A DNA stretch of 64,000 nucleotides. Origin: Microbacterium binotii. Its GTDB lineage: Bacteria > Actinomycetota > Actinomycetes > Actinomycetales > Microbacteriaceae. Shown here piece after piece: positions 34,766 through 43,259 of the stretch. The position numbers and the translations under genes were made by a program. Positions within the stretch are counted from its first letter, which is position 1. Every line of letters begins with the position of its first letter. The stretch is taken from assembly GCF_021398715.1 (NCBI RefSeq), contig NZ_CP090347.1, forward strand, positions 1,240,001-1,304,000. The letters are read 5' to 3'. The notes beneath the pieces were generated by a model. It saw nothing but the letters and a program-made list of their open reading frames with translations, did not search any database and was not told the DNA's origin.

Positions 34766-34814
34766 GAAGGGCCCGGAGTCCCGGGTCACCCTCCCTCACT
34801 GCAAGGAAACCTGT

Positions 34815-36728
34815 ATGGCGCGCGCCCTCCGCTCCGATCTGCGTAACGTCGCGATCGTCGCCCACGTCGACCACGGCAAGACGACTCTCGTCGATGCCAT
34901 GCTCCGTCAGACGGGCTCGTTCGGTGAACACGCGCACGTCGAAGAGCGCGCGATGGACTCCAACGACCTGGAGCGTGAGAAGGGCATCACGATCCTCGCC
35001 AAGAACACGGCGATCACGTACAACGGCATCCACACCGACAGCCCGATCACGATCAACGTGATCGACACCCCTGGCCACGCCGACTTCGGCGGCGAGGTGG
35101 AGCGCGGCCTGTCGATGGTGGACGGCGTCGTGCTGCTCGTCGACGCATCCGAGGGCCCGCTTCCCCAGACCCGCTTCGTGCTGCGCAAGGCGCTCGAGGC
35201 GAAGCTGCCGGTCATCCTGCTCGTGAACAAGACCGACCGCCCCGACGCGCGCATCGCCGAGGTCGAGGAGGAGGCTCACGACCTCCTGCTGGGTCTGGCC
35301 TCCGATCTCCAGGACGACGTTCCCGACCTCGACGTCGACGCTCTGCTGGACGTTCCCGTGGTCTACGCCTCCGGCCGTGCCGGCGCCGCGTCGCGCACGC
35401 GCCCCGAGAACGGGTCGCTGCCCGACAACGAAGACCTCGAGCCGCTGTTCGAGGCGATCCTCGAACACGTGCCGGCGCCGTCCTACGACGACGAGGCACC
35501 GCTGCAGGCGTGGGTGACCAACCTCGACTCCAGCCCGTTCCTCGGCCGCCTGGCTCTCCTGCGCGTCTTCAACGGCACCCTCAAGAAGGGCCAGACCGTC
35601 GCGTGGGTCCGCCACGACGGTTCGCACTCCAACGCGCGCGTGACGGAGCTGCTCAAGACCAAGGCGCTCGAGCGTTTCCCGGCCGAGTCCGCCGGCCCCG
35701 GTGACATCGTCGCCATCGCCGGATTCGAGGACATCACGATCGGCGAGACGATCGCCGACCCCGAGGATGTCCGCCCGCTGCCGGCCATCACGGTCGACGA
35801 CCCGGCGATCTCGATGACGATCGGTACGAACACCTCGCCGCTCATGGGCAAGGTCAAGGGCCACAAGCTCACGGCGCGCATGGTGAAGGACCGCCTCGAC
35901 CGGGAGCTCATCGGTAACGTCTCGCTCAAGGTCGTCGACATCGGCCGCCCCGACGCCTGGGAGGTCCAGGGCCGCGGTGAGCTGGCGCTGGCCATCCTCG
36001 TCGAGAACATGCGTCGCGAGGGCTTCGAGCTCACCGTCGGCAAGCCCCAGGTCGTCACGAAGCGCGGCGAGGACGGCAAGCTGAAGGAGCCGTTCGAGCA
36101 CCTCACGATCGACGCTCCCGAGGAGCACCTCGGCGCGATCACGCAGCTCATGGCGGCTCGCAAGGGCCGCATGGACAACATGACGAACCACGGCACCGGA
36201 TGGGTCCGCATGGAGTTCGTCGTCCCCTCGCGCGGCCTCATCGGTTTCCGCAGCGAGTTCCTGACCATCACGCGCGGCACGGGTATCGCGAACGCGATCT
36301 CCCACGGCTACGACGACTGGGCCGGCTCCATCACGACGCGTCAGAACGGCTCGATCGTCGCCGACCGTCAGGGCGTCGTCACCCCCTTCGCCATGATCGC
36401 GCTGCAGGAGCGGATGAGCTTCTTCGTCCAGCCGACCGAGGAGGTCTACGAGGGCATGGTCATCGGCGAGAACTCGCGCGCCGACGACATGGACGTCAAC
36501 ATCACCAAGGAGAAGAAGCTGACGAACATGCGTTCGTCGACCTCCGACTCCTTCGAGTCGATGACGCCGCCGCGTGTGCTCACCCTCGAGGAGTCGCTCG
36601 AGTTCGCCCGCGACGACGAATGCGTCGAGGTCACCCCCGAGAAGGTGCGCATCCGCAAGGTCGTGCTCGACGCGACCGAGCGCGGCCGTGCCGCATCCCG
36701 TCTGAAGCGCCAGGACGCGAACGCCTGA
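34815..36728 (+). CDS. typA: Ribosome-associated translational GTPase TypA/BipA
   Basis: 637 residues. The GTPase motifs are [10 protein letters not shown] (about 16-25), the switch region [21 protein letters not shown] and [12 protein letters not shown]-like domains follow, with the BipA-specific C-terminal region ([28 protein letters not shown] is conserved; only part is quoted per motif: [10 protein letters not shown]). It binds ribosomes under stress or cold and helps 50S assembly. Codon use is strongly biased, as for highly expressed genes. The length is normal. Confidence 0.95.
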   Translation: MARALRSDLRNVAIVAHVDHGKTTLVDAMLRQTGSFGEHAHVEERAMDSNDLEREKGITILAKNTAITYNGIHTDSPITINVIDTPGHADFGGEVERGLSMVDGVVLLVDASEGPLPQTRFVLRKALEAKLPVILLVNKTDRPDARIAEVEEEAHDLLLGLASDLQDDVPDLDVDALLDVPVVYASGRAGAASRTRPENGSLPDNEDLEPLFEAILEHVPAPSYDDEAPLQAWVTNLDSSPFLGRLALLRVFNGTLKKGQTVAWVRHDGSHSNARVTELLKTKALERFPAESAGPGDIVAIAGFEDITIGETIADPEDVRPLPAITVDDPAISMTIGTNTSPLMGKVKGHKLTARMVKDRLDRELIGNVSLKVVDIGRPDAWEVQGRGELALAILVENMRREGFELTVGKPQVVTKRGEDGKLKEPFEHLTIDAPEEHLGAITQLMAARKGRMDNMTNHGTGWVRMEFVVPSRGLIGFRSEFLTITRGTGIANAISHGYDDWAGSITTRQNGSIVADRQGVVTPFAMIALQERMSFFVQPTEEVYEGMVIGENSRADDMDVNITKEKKLTNMRSSTSDSFESMTPPRVLTLEESLEFARDDECVEVTPEKVRIRKVVLDATERGRAASRLKRQDANA

Positions 36729-36735
36729 GTCGGAC

Positions 36736-37284
36736 TCAGCGGACCTCGGAGACGAGGACCGCACTGGTATCGCGGGTGAGCGCCTCGAAGATGTGAGGCG
36801 CATCCCCGCGATACCGGAGGTAGTCGCCCGGCGAGAGTTCGACGGGGGAGTCTGCGGGCCCTGCGGCCGCGCGTCCGGTGATCAGCACGACGTGCTCGAC
36901 GGTGCCGAGCGTGTGCGGCAGCGACCGACGCGGTTCGCCCGGCTCCGCGCGAAGCAGGTAGAGGTCGCTGCGCGAGTTCGGCGAGCCCGCCGCGAGCAAC
37001 AGGGCGCTGTAGGGCGAGTCCGCCGCGCGGATGCCGTCGCCCGCCCCCGCCCGGATGAGGCGCAGTCCGTCGTCGGGCTCTTCGACGAAGACCGCGAACG
37101 GCACGCCCAGAGCAGTCGCGATCGCCCAGAGCGTCTCCACGCTCGGGTTGCCGGCGCCCGACTCGAGTTGCGAGATCGTGGCCTTTCCCACTTCGGCCCG
37201 GCGGGCCAGCTCTGAGATGCTCATCCCCGCGCGCTCCCGCTCGCGTCGGAGCGACCGTGCGATGCGCGGACCGATGCTCTCCAT
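36736..37284 (-). CDS. XRE regulator with cupin domain
   Basis: 182 residues. Helix-turn-helix at residues 18-50 (MSISELARRAEVGKATISQL) and a small cupin at the C-terminus (HTLGTVEHVVLITGRA, VELSPGDYLRYRGDAPHIFE). Proteins of this build often sense a small molecule and sit next to the transport or catabolic gene they repress. Here it is divergent from azlC, a branched-chain amino acid exporter, and two tandem palindromes lie between them. ATG 37284 is preceded on its strand by CATACT plus 6 bases, a leaderless-type start. Confidence 0.88.
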   Translation of the reverse strand: MESIGPRIARSLRRERERAGMSISELARRAEVGKATISQLESGAGNPSVETLWAIATALGVPFAVFVEEPDDGLRLIRAGAGDGIRAADSPYSALLLAAGSPNSRSDLYLLRAEPGEPRRSLPHTLGTVEHVVLITGRAAAGPADSPVELSPGDYLRYRGDAPHIFEALTRDTSAVLVSEVR

Positions 37285-37285
37285 T

Positions 37286-37323
37286 CGTTCAGTATGACGT
37301 ACGAGCGTTCGGTTTGACGAACG
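37286..37323. promoter_or_regulatory. Tandem palindromic operators between the XRE gene and azlC
   Basis: Two 18-base units, 37286-37303 and 37306-37323, lie exactly 20 bases apart (about two helix turns). Unit 2 is CGTTCG-GTTTGA-CGAACG, a perfect 6-base inverted repeat. Unit 1 is the same frame with one change in each arm (CGTTCA and CGTACG). The units also match each other directly (CGTTCRGTWTGACGWACG). They cover the likely -10 of the regulator and a TTTGAC (37313) that may serve azlC, so cooperative repression of both is likely. Confidence 0.7.
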
Positions 37324-37349
37324 TTCCCCCCGGCGGACATCATGTGGTG

Positions 37350-38048
37350 ATGGATGTGGAGAGCCTGCCCGACCCCGGCCGCCGCGCGGTGCGCCAGGGC
37401 CTTGCGGTCGCCCTGGCGACAAGTGCGTACGGCATCTCCTTCGGCGCCCTCTCGGTCGCTGCCGGCCTCGATGTCTGGCAGACGTGCGTCCTGAGCCTGC
37501 TCATGTTCACCGGCGGATCGCAGTTCGCCTTCGTCGGCGTCATCGCCGCCGGAGGGATCGCTGCCGCGCCCGCGGCGATCGCCTCCGCGGCGCTTCTCGG
37601 GGTGCGTAACGTCGCGTACGGTATGCGGCTGTCGCCGCAGTTCGACGGGATGTGGCGCAAGATGGCCGCTGCCGGGTTCACGATCGATGAATCGACCGCC
37701 GTCTCGCTCGCGCAGGCGGATGCGCGTGCCCGCGCTCTCGGATTCTGGGTCACCGGCGTCGGCATCTACGTCGGCTGGAACATCTCGACGCTGGCGGGCG
37801 CGCTCCTGGGCGACGTCCTGGGGGACCCGCGCGCGTACGGACTGGATGCCGCGGCCGCCGCGGCCTTCCTCGCGCTGCTGTGGCCGCGCCTGGTGGGCAG
37901 GCAGGCCATCGCCGTCGGCATCGCCGCGGCCGTGGTCGCGACGGTCCTCACACCCGCGCTCATGCCGGGGGTTCCCGTGCTGATCGCCGCCCTCGTGGCG
38001 GTCGTCGTCGGGTGGGGCGGTCGCTCCGGGGCGAAGGCGGCGTCGTGA
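37350..38048 (+). CDS. azlC: AzlC-type branched-chain amino acid exporter, large subunit
   Basis: 232 residues with about 7 membrane segments. The AzlC family pattern is clear: RQGLAVALATSAYGISFGALSVAAGL, LSLLMFTGGSQFAFVGV and ALLGVRNVAYGMRL. With AzlD it exports branched-chain amino acids or analogues such as azaleucine. ATG 37350; upstream GTGs would put the start inside the control region. Coupled to azlD by GTGA. Confidence 0.92.
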   Translation: MDVESLPDPGRRAVRQGLAVALATSAYGISFGALSVAAGLDVWQTCVLSLLMFTGGSQFAFVGVIAAGGIAAAPAAIASAALLGVRNVAYGMRLSPQFDGMWRKMAAAGFTIDESTAVSLAQADARARALGFWVTGVGIYVGWNISTLAGALLGDVLGDPRAYGLDAAAAAAFLALLWPRLVGRQAIAVGIAAAVVATVLTPALMPGVPVLIAALVAVVVGWGGRSGAKAAS

Positions 38049-38359
38049 CGTTGTGGAACGCGGTCCTTCTCGCCGCGGTGATCTGCCTCGCCCTCAAGGC
38101 CGTGGGATACGCCATCCCGACGCGCTTCGTCGAAGCACCGAGGCCCGCCCGTATCGCGGAGCTGCTCACCGTGGCGCTGCTGAGTGCGCTGGTCGCCGTG
38201 CAGGCACTCGGAGCGGGACAGGCGATCGTGCTCGATGCTCGCCTGCCCGCACTCCTGGTCGCCGCCGGCCTCCTCGCGCTCCGCGCCCCGTTCCTCGTCG
38301 TCGTGGTCGCGGCCGCCGCCGTCGCGGCGCTGCTTCGTCTGGTGGGCTGGGCGGCCTGA
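38045..38359 (+). CDS. azlD: AzlD-type exporter small subunit
   Basis: 104 residues with four hydrophobic segments. YAIPTRFVEAPRPARIAELLTVALLSALVAVQAL contains the conserved AzlD elements (R-P near the second helix). GTG 38045 overlaps the azlC stop (GTGA). It is the partner of AzlC in amino acid export. Confidence 0.9.
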   Translation: MTLWNAVLLAAVICLALKAVGYAIPTRFVEAPRPARIAELLTVALLSALVAVQALGAGQAIVLDARLPALLVAAGLLALRAPFLVVVVAAAAVAALLRLVGWAA

Positions 38360-38393
38360 GACGACTCCCATCCCCGACGACTAGGATCCCGGG

Positions 38394-38771
38394 GTGGGCT
38401 CGCTTGCATCTCGTATCGCCGCCTGGGCGATCGCACTCGTCGTCGGGGTCGTCTACGGCGCCGCCGGATCCTTCGCGCATGCGGCATTCATCGGACCGGT
38501 GCCGATCGGACTCCTGCTCGGGGTGATCGGGGCCGGCGCGCTGCTGATCGCCGTGCGGCTGCTGACGGGGGACAGGTGGACGACCCTCGCGGCAGCGCTG
38601 GGCATCATGGTCATCACGTACGTGTTCGCACAGCCGTCGACGGGCGGGTCGGTGTTGTTCACCGTGGCGCACGAGACGCTCGCGCTGATCTGGATGGGCG
38701 CCGTCCCGCTGGTGGCGGCGGTCGTCGTGGCGTGGCCGCGCGCGCCCCGACGGTCAGTCGAGGCGAACTAG
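38394..38771 (+). CDS. Small integral membrane protein, DUF6113-like
   Basis: 125 residues with four hydrophobic segments (AAWAIALVVGVVYGAAGSF first) and a short basic tail. Position and pattern fit the DUF6113 family, found just before ferredoxin and dapC in actinobacteria; function unknown. TAGGAT (38382-38387) plus 6 bases before GTG 38394 fits a leaderless start. Its TAG stop is the first part of the TAGACT box of fdxA. Confidence 0.75.
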   Translation: MGSLASRIAAWAIALVVGVVYGAAGSFAHAAFIGPVPIGLLLGVIGAGALLIAVRLLTGDRWTTLAAALGIMVITYVFAQPSTGGSVLFTVAHETLALIWMGAVPLVAAVVVAWPRAPRRSVEAN

Positions 38772-38774
38772 ACT
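38769..38774 (+). promoter_or_regulatory. -10 box of fdxA overlapping the upstream stop codon
   Basis: TAGACT at 38769-38774 contains the TAG stop of the preceding gene and is followed by 6 bases and GTG 38781. It matches the leaderless pattern, so fdxA probably has its own promoter while also being read through from upstream. Confidence 0.55.
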
Positions 38775-38780
38775 GATCCC

Positions 38781-39101
38781 GTGACGTATGTGATCGCCCT
38801 TCCGTGCGTCGATGTCAAGGATCGTGCCTGCATCGACGAATGCCCCGTCGACTGCATCTATGAGGGCGATCGCTCGCTCTACATCCACCCCGACGAGTGC
38901 GTGGACTGCGGCGCCTGCGAGCCGGCCTGCCCCGTGGAAGCCATCTACTACGAGGACGACCTGCCGGAAGAGTGGCAGGACTACTACAAGGCCAATGTCG
39001 AGTTCTTCGACGACATCGGCTCGCCCGGTGGCGCCGCCAAGGTCGGCGTGATCCACAAGGACCACCCGGTCATCGCCGAGCTGCCGCCCCAGGGCGAGTG
39101 A
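38781..39101 (+). CDS. fdxA: Seven-iron ferredoxin
   Basis: 106 residues. Cluster motifs are C9-x7-C17-x3-C21P for [3Fe-4S], and C40-x2-C43-x2-C46-x3-C50P for [4Fe-4S], with the usual exchange of one Cys between clusters. The C-terminal tail (ANVEFFDDIGSPGGAAK) is the standard FdxA extension. It is a cytoplasmic electron carrier. GTG 38781. The gene is conserved next to dapC in many actinobacteria. Confidence 0.96.
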   Translation: MTYVIALPCVDVKDRACIDECPVDCIYEGDRSLYIHPDECVDCGACEPACPVEAIYYEDDLPEEWQDYYKANVEFFDDIGSPGGAAKVGVIHKDHPVIAELPPQGE

Positions 39102-39109
39102 ACGCCTAG

Positions 39110-40222
39110 ATGAGCGTCGCCGACCTCGCCGACTATCCCTGGGACGCCGTCGCGCCGTACGCCGAGACCGCGCGCCGTCATCCCGACGGCATCGTCGATC
39201 TCTCGATCGGCTCTCCTGTCGACCGCACCCCGGCGGTCGTCGAGGCCGCCCTCGCGGCCGCGACCGACGCGCATGCCTATCCGCAGACGGTGGGTACGCC
39301 CCCGCTGCGCGAGGCGATCGTCGACTGGTACGCGCGCCGCCGCGGCGTCGCGGAGCTCACCGTCTCGCACGTGCTGCCGACTGTCGGTTCGAAAGAGCTG
39401 GTGGCCCTGCTTCCGCTGCTGCTCGGGCTCGGCGTCGGAGACACCGTCGTGCATCCGGTCGCCGCGTATCCCACCTACGAGGTCGGTGCACGCCTGGTCG
39501 GGGCGACGGCGGTGGCCGAAGACGACCCGGCCTCGTGGCCGGAGGGCACGAAGCTCGTCTGGATCAACTCTCCCGGCAACCCGGACGGACGGGTGTGGAG
39601 CGTCGTCGAGCTGCGTCGGGCTCGCGAGCGGGCCCGAGAGCTCGGCGCGGTACTCGTGTCGGACGAGTGCTACGCGGAGCTGGGATGGGAAGCGCCGTGG
39701 GCGGATGCCCCCGTGCCCTCGGTCCTGGATCCCGCCGTGGTCGCGGGCGATCTGTCCGGCGTGCTGTCGGTCTACTCGCTGAGCAAGCAGTCCAATCTCG
39801 CCGGCTATCGTGCCGCCTTCCTCGCGGGGGATCCCGCCCTGGTCGCGCGGCTGCTGACGGCGCGCAAGCACCTGGGGCTCATGCTGCCGGCCCCCGTGCA
39901 GGCCGCGATGGTGGCCGCGCTCGGTGACGACGCGCATGTCGCCGCGCAGAAGGCACGCTACGGTGCCCGGCGGGCGGTGCTCAAGCCGGCCATAGAGGCC
40001 GCAGGTTTCCGCGTCGACCGCAGCGAAGCCGGACTCTATCTCTGGGCGACGCGCGGCGAGGATGCGTGGGAGAGCATGGCCGCCCTCGCGGGTCTCGGCA
40101 TCCTGGCCGGCCCCGGACACTTCTACGGACCGCACCATCCGCACCACATCCGACTGTCCCTCACGGCGACGGATGAGCGGATCGCGGCGGCCGCGGCGCG
40201 CCTGCACGCCGTAAGTTCATAG
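39110..40222 (+). CDS. dapC: Succinyldiaminopimelate transaminase
   Basis: 370 residues, class I aminotransferase of lysine/diaminopimelate synthesis. It has LSIGSPVDRTP, NSPGNPDGRVW, VSDECYAELGW and the PLP-lysine motif YSLSKQSNLAGYR (Lys about 225); SKQSNLAGYR is typical of actinobacterial DapC. ATG 39110 lies 8 bases after fdxA. The other succinylase-route genes, dapD and dapE, are 4-5 kb downstream. Confidence 0.93.
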   Translation: MSVADLADYPWDAVAPYAETARRHPDGIVDLSIGSPVDRTPAVVEAALAAATDAHAYPQTVGTPPLREAIVDWYARRRGVAELTVSHVLPTVGSKELVALLPLLLGLGVGDTVVHPVAAYPTYEVGARLVGATAVAEDDPASWPEGTKLVWINSPGNPDGRVWSVVELRRARERARELGAVLVSDECYAELGWEAPWADAPVPSVLDPAVVAGDLSGVLSVYSLSKQSNLAGYRAAFLAGDPALVARLLTARKHLGLMLPAPVQAAMVAALGDDAHVAAQKARYGARRAVLKPAIEAAGFRVDRSEAGLYLWATRGEDAWESMAALAGLGILAGPGHFYGPHHPHHIRLSLTATDERIAAAAARLHAVSS

Positions 40223-40390
40223 CTTTTCTCCTACGGATCGCACGTTCCTTTGGTGCCAGTCACCGTAGGCCGCTGCCACGGCTAGGCTGTAATCGCAGGG
40301 GCGCGCCGACACGTAGCGTGCCCGGGCAGGTCGCCACCGGGCGACCGAGGATCCCCACCTTTCGCCGACGATCCATCGCAAGGAGGCGCC
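40223..40390 (+). promoter_or_regulatory. Intergenic region with gltA promoter
   Basis: A 168-base gap. TAGGCT at 40283-40288 is a likely -10 for gltA, giving a leader of about 95 bases that ends in AAGGAGGCGCC before GTG 40391. No clear hairpin or riboswitch could be seen in the leader. Confidence 0.45.
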
Positions 40391-41689
40391 GTGACCGAAG
40401 CCGGCTCGCAGCAGAAGACCGCACGTCTGACCGTCGCAGAGCACACCGCGGAGCTGCCTGTGCTGACGGGCACGGACGGTGCGCCCAGCATCGATGTGTC
40501 GTCGTTGACGCGTCAGACCGGACACACGACCCTCGACTACGGGTTCGTGAACACCGCGGCGACCAAGTCCGCGGTCACCTTCATCGACGGCGACGAGGGC
40601 ATCCTCCGCTACCGCGGGTACCCGATCGAGCAGCTCGCGAAGAACTCGACGTACCTCGAGGTCGCCTGGCTCCTCATCTACGGCGAGCTGCCCAGCGCGA
40701 GCGAGCTCGAGGACTTCGACAACCGCATCCGGCGTCACACGCTGCTGCACGAGGATCTGAAGCGCTTCTTCTCGGCGCTGCCGCACACCGCGCACCCCAT
40801 GTCCGTGCTGTCGGCCGCCACGGCGGCGCTCTCGACCTACTACGAGAACCAGTCGGATCCGCACAACCCCGAGTTCGTCGAGCTCAACACCATCCGGATG
40901 CTCGCGAAGCTTCCTGTGATCGCGGCTTACGCGCACAAGAAGAGCGTCGGCCAGGCCTTTCTGTATCCCGACAACTCGCTCAGCTTCGTCGACAACTTCC
41001 TGAAGCTCAACTTCGGCGTGCTCAGCGAGCAGTACGAGATCAGCCCCGTGATGTCGCGGGCGCTCGAGCGCCTGCTGATCCTGCACGAGGACCACGAGCA
41101 GAACGCCTCGACGTCGACGGTGCGTCTGGTGGGATCCACCGGGGCGAACATCTTCTCCTCGGTCTCGGCGGGTATCAACGCCCTCTCCGGGCCGCTTCAC
41201 GGCGGTGCGAACGAGGCCGTGCTCGACATGCTGGGCCGCATCCGTGACTCCGGCGAGAGCGTGCAGCGCTTCGTCGAGCGGGTCAAGAACAAGGAAGACG
41301 GCGTGAAGCTCATGGGCTTCGGACACCGCGTGTACAAGAACTACGACCCGCGCGCGAAGCTCGTCAAGGAGTCCGCCGACGAGGTGCTCGCCGAGCTCGG
41401 CGTCAGTGACCCGCTGCTGGATCTCGCGAAGGAGCTGGAGGAGATCGCCCTGCGCGACGACTACTTCATCTCCCGCCGGCTGTACCCGAACGTCGACTTC
41501 TACACCGGCGTCATCTACAAGGCCATGGGCTTCCCGACCCGGATGTTCACCGTGCTGTTCGCGATCGGTCGCCTTCCCGGGTGGCTCGCGCACTGGCGCG
41601 AGATGAACCAGGACCCGCAGACCAAGATCGGCCGCCCCCAGCAGCTGTACGTGGGGGCCCCCGAGCGCAACTACCCGGGCGTGGGCTGA
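40391..41689 (+). CDS. gltA: Citrate synthase
   Basis: 432 residues, type II (hexameric class) length. It shows DEGILRYRGYPIEQLA, the catalytic region GPLHGGANEAVLDML and GFGHRVYKNYDPRA, and the C-terminal NVDFYTGVIYKAMGFPT with Asp and Arg active-site residues. It condenses acetyl-CoA and oxaloacetate. GTG 40391 has a strong SD (AAGGAGG). Codon use is biased, as expected for a central enzyme. ddaH starts 2 bases after its stop. Confidence 0.97.
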   Translation: MTEAGSQQKTARLTVAEHTAELPVLTGTDGAPSIDVSSLTRQTGHTTLDYGFVNTAATKSAVTFIDGDEGILRYRGYPIEQLAKNSTYLEVAWLLIYGELPSASELEDFDNRIRRHTLLHEDLKRFFSALPHTAHPMSVLSAATAALSTYYENQSDPHNPEFVELNTIRMLAKLPVIAAYAHKKSVGQAFLYPDNSLSFVDNFLKLNFGVLSEQYEISPVMSRALERLLILHEDHEQNASTSTVRLVGSTGANIFSSVSAGINALSGPLHGGANEAVLDMLGRIRDSGESVQRFVERVKNKEDGVKLMGFGHRVYKNYDPRAKLVKESADEVLAELGVSDPLLDLAKELEEIALRDDYFISRRLYPNVDFYTGVIYKAMGFPTRMFTVLFAIGRLPGWLAHWREMNQDPQTKIGRPQQLYVGAPERNYPGVG

Positions 41690-41691
41690 CG

Positions 41692-42453
41692 ATGCCGCGG
41701 CTTCTCGTGCGGCCGCCGTCTTCGCGGCTGGCCGAGGGGGAGCTCACGCACCTCGAGCGAGTCCCGGTGGATCCCACGCTCGCGCGCGAGCAGTGGGAGG
41801 CGTACGTGGACGTGTTCCGCGCTCGCGGGTGGGAGATCGTGCCGGTCGCCGAGGCGGACGAGCAGGCGGACGGCGTGTTCGTCGAGGATGCCGTGGTCGT
41901 GTTCGGCGATCTGGCCGTCCTCTGCCGCGCCGGAGCCGACTCGCGCCGGGGCGAGCGCCCGACGATCGAAGCCGCGACCGCGCGGACCGGGCTGGCGACG
42001 GCGGAGATCGTCGCCCCGGCGACACTCGACGGCGGCGACGTTCTGAAGATCGGCCGCACCGTCTACGTGGGCCTGTCGGCGCGCACGACCGAGGACGCCG
42101 TGGTGCAGCTGCGCGCACTGCTCGCACCTCGAGGGTGGGACGTGCAGGGTGTTCCCGTGACGCGGGTGCTGCACCTGAAGTCGGCAGTGACCGCGCTTCC
42201 GGACGGCACCGTCATCGGTTACCCGCCGCTGGTGGATGACCCCGATGCGTTCCCGGCGTTCCTCGCGGTTCCCGAGGAGCACGGCACGGCTGTGGTGGTG
42301 CTCGACGAGAACACCGTGCTCATGTCGGCGGACGCCCCGGCATCCGCTGCCCTCTTCCGGGAGAGGGGCCTGGAGGTCATCACGACCCCGGTAACCGAGT
42401 TCGAGAAGCTCGAGGGCTGCGTCACCTGTCTGTCGGTGCGGCTGCGCGACTGA
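41692..42453 (+). CDS. ddaH: Dimethylarginine dimethylaminohydrolase-like amidinotransferase-fold enzyme
   Basis: 253 residues. It has the pentein-fold motifs FVEDAVVVFGD, LDGGDVLKIG, catalytic His in RVLHLKSAV (about 161) and Cys in EGCVTCLSV (Cys243, with Cys246). These match DDAH, which hydrolyses methylated arginine to citrulline and methylamines. The family also includes arginine deiminase relatives, so exact substrate needs testing. ATG 41692 is almost contiguous with gltA, so they probably share a transcript. Confidence 0.85.
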   Translation: MPRLLVRPPSSRLAEGELTHLERVPVDPTLAREQWEAYVDVFRARGWEIVPVAEADEQADGVFVEDAVVVFGDLAVLCRAGADSRRGERPTIEAATARTGLATAEIVAPATLDGGDVLKIGRTVYVGLSARTTEDAVVQLRALLAPRGWDVQGVPVTRVLHLKSAVTALPDGTVIGYPPLVDDPDAFPAFLAVPEEHGTAVVVLDENTVLMSADAPASAALFRERGLEVITTPVTEFEKLEGCVTCLSVRLRD

Positions 42454-42458
42454 CGCCG

Positions 42459-43259
42459 TCAGCGCTCCAGCGTGGCGGCGTAGTCGGGGACCATCGCGTC
42501 CAGGCTGCGCGGCGGACGCTCGTATCCGCGTGAGGCGGGTCGCTCCGGGATCTCCACGGTTTCGTGCGGGATCGGCTGCCACGGGATCTGCTCGAGCAGA
42601 TGGTGGATCATGTTGATCCGACCACGACGTTTGTCCTCGTTGTCCACCTCGTACCAGCGCGCCTCGGGGATGTCGGTGTGCACGAGCATCGCATCCTTCG
42701 CCCGGGAGTAGTCCTCCCACTTGGTGATGGACAACACGTCGTTCGGGCTCAGCTTCCAGCGCCTCATCGGGTCGCTCGCCCGCGAGCGGAAACGCGCCTC
42801 CTGCTCGACGTCGGACACGCTGAACCAGTACTTGAGCAGCAGGATGCCGTCTTCGACCAGCATCCGCTCGAACAGCGGCGCCTGGCGCAGGAACCTCTGG
42901 TACTCCGCATCGGTGCAGTAGCCCATGACACGCTCGACGCCGGCCCGGTTGTACCAGGAGCGGTCCATCAGCACGATCTCGCCCGCCGCGGGCAGGTGCG
43001 GGACATAGCGCTGGAAGTACCACTGCGACTTCTCGCGATCCGTGGGCGTCGGCAGAGCGACGATGCGGCTGACGCGGGGGTTCAGGTACTCCGACACCCG
43101 CTTGATCGTCGAGCCCTTGCCCGCAGCGTCGCGGCCCTCGAAGATCACCACCACGCGCGCTCCGGTCGCCTGCACCCAGGCCTGCATGTCGACGAGCTGA
43201 GCCTGCAGACGAGCGAGCTCGCGCTCGTAGAGCTTCTTCGGCAGCCGCGCCGCGCTCAT
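42459..43259 (-). CDS. ppk2: Polyphosphate kinase 2
   Basis: 266 residues, class I PPK2 build. Walker A is EGRDAAGKGST (41-51), followed by LPTPTDREKSQWYFQRYVPHLP, the Walker B/lid region MDRSWYNRAGVERVMGYC and KLSPNDVLSITKWEDYSRAKD. It makes nucleoside triphosphates or diphosphates from polyphosphate. ATG 43259 overlaps the dapD stop (ATGA), so it is translated after dapD. A metabolic link with lysine synthesis is not obvious. Confidence 0.93.
   Translation of the reverse strand: MSAARLPKKLYERELARLQAQLVDMQAWVQATGARVVVIFEGRDAAGKGSTIKRVSEYLNPRVSRIVALPTPTDREKSQWYFQRYVPHLPAAGEIVLMDRSWYNRAGVERVMGYCTDAEYQRFLRQAPLFERMLVEDGILLLKYWFSVSDVEQEARFRSRASDPMRRWKLSPNDVLSITKWEDYSRAKDAMLVHTDIPEARWYEVDNEDKRRGRINMIHHLLEQIPWQPIPHETVEIPERPASRGYERPPRSLDAMVPDYAATLER

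Noticed and set aside
34153..34767. Alternative frame over the PH-domain gene starting at ATG 34153
   Set aside because: Its translation is Arg/Pro-rich without membrane segments, while the chosen frame has two membrane helices and a PH-like domain.
36728..36736. Possible terminator between typA and the convergent XRE gene
   Set aside because: Only 7 bases separate the genes and no stem could be found.
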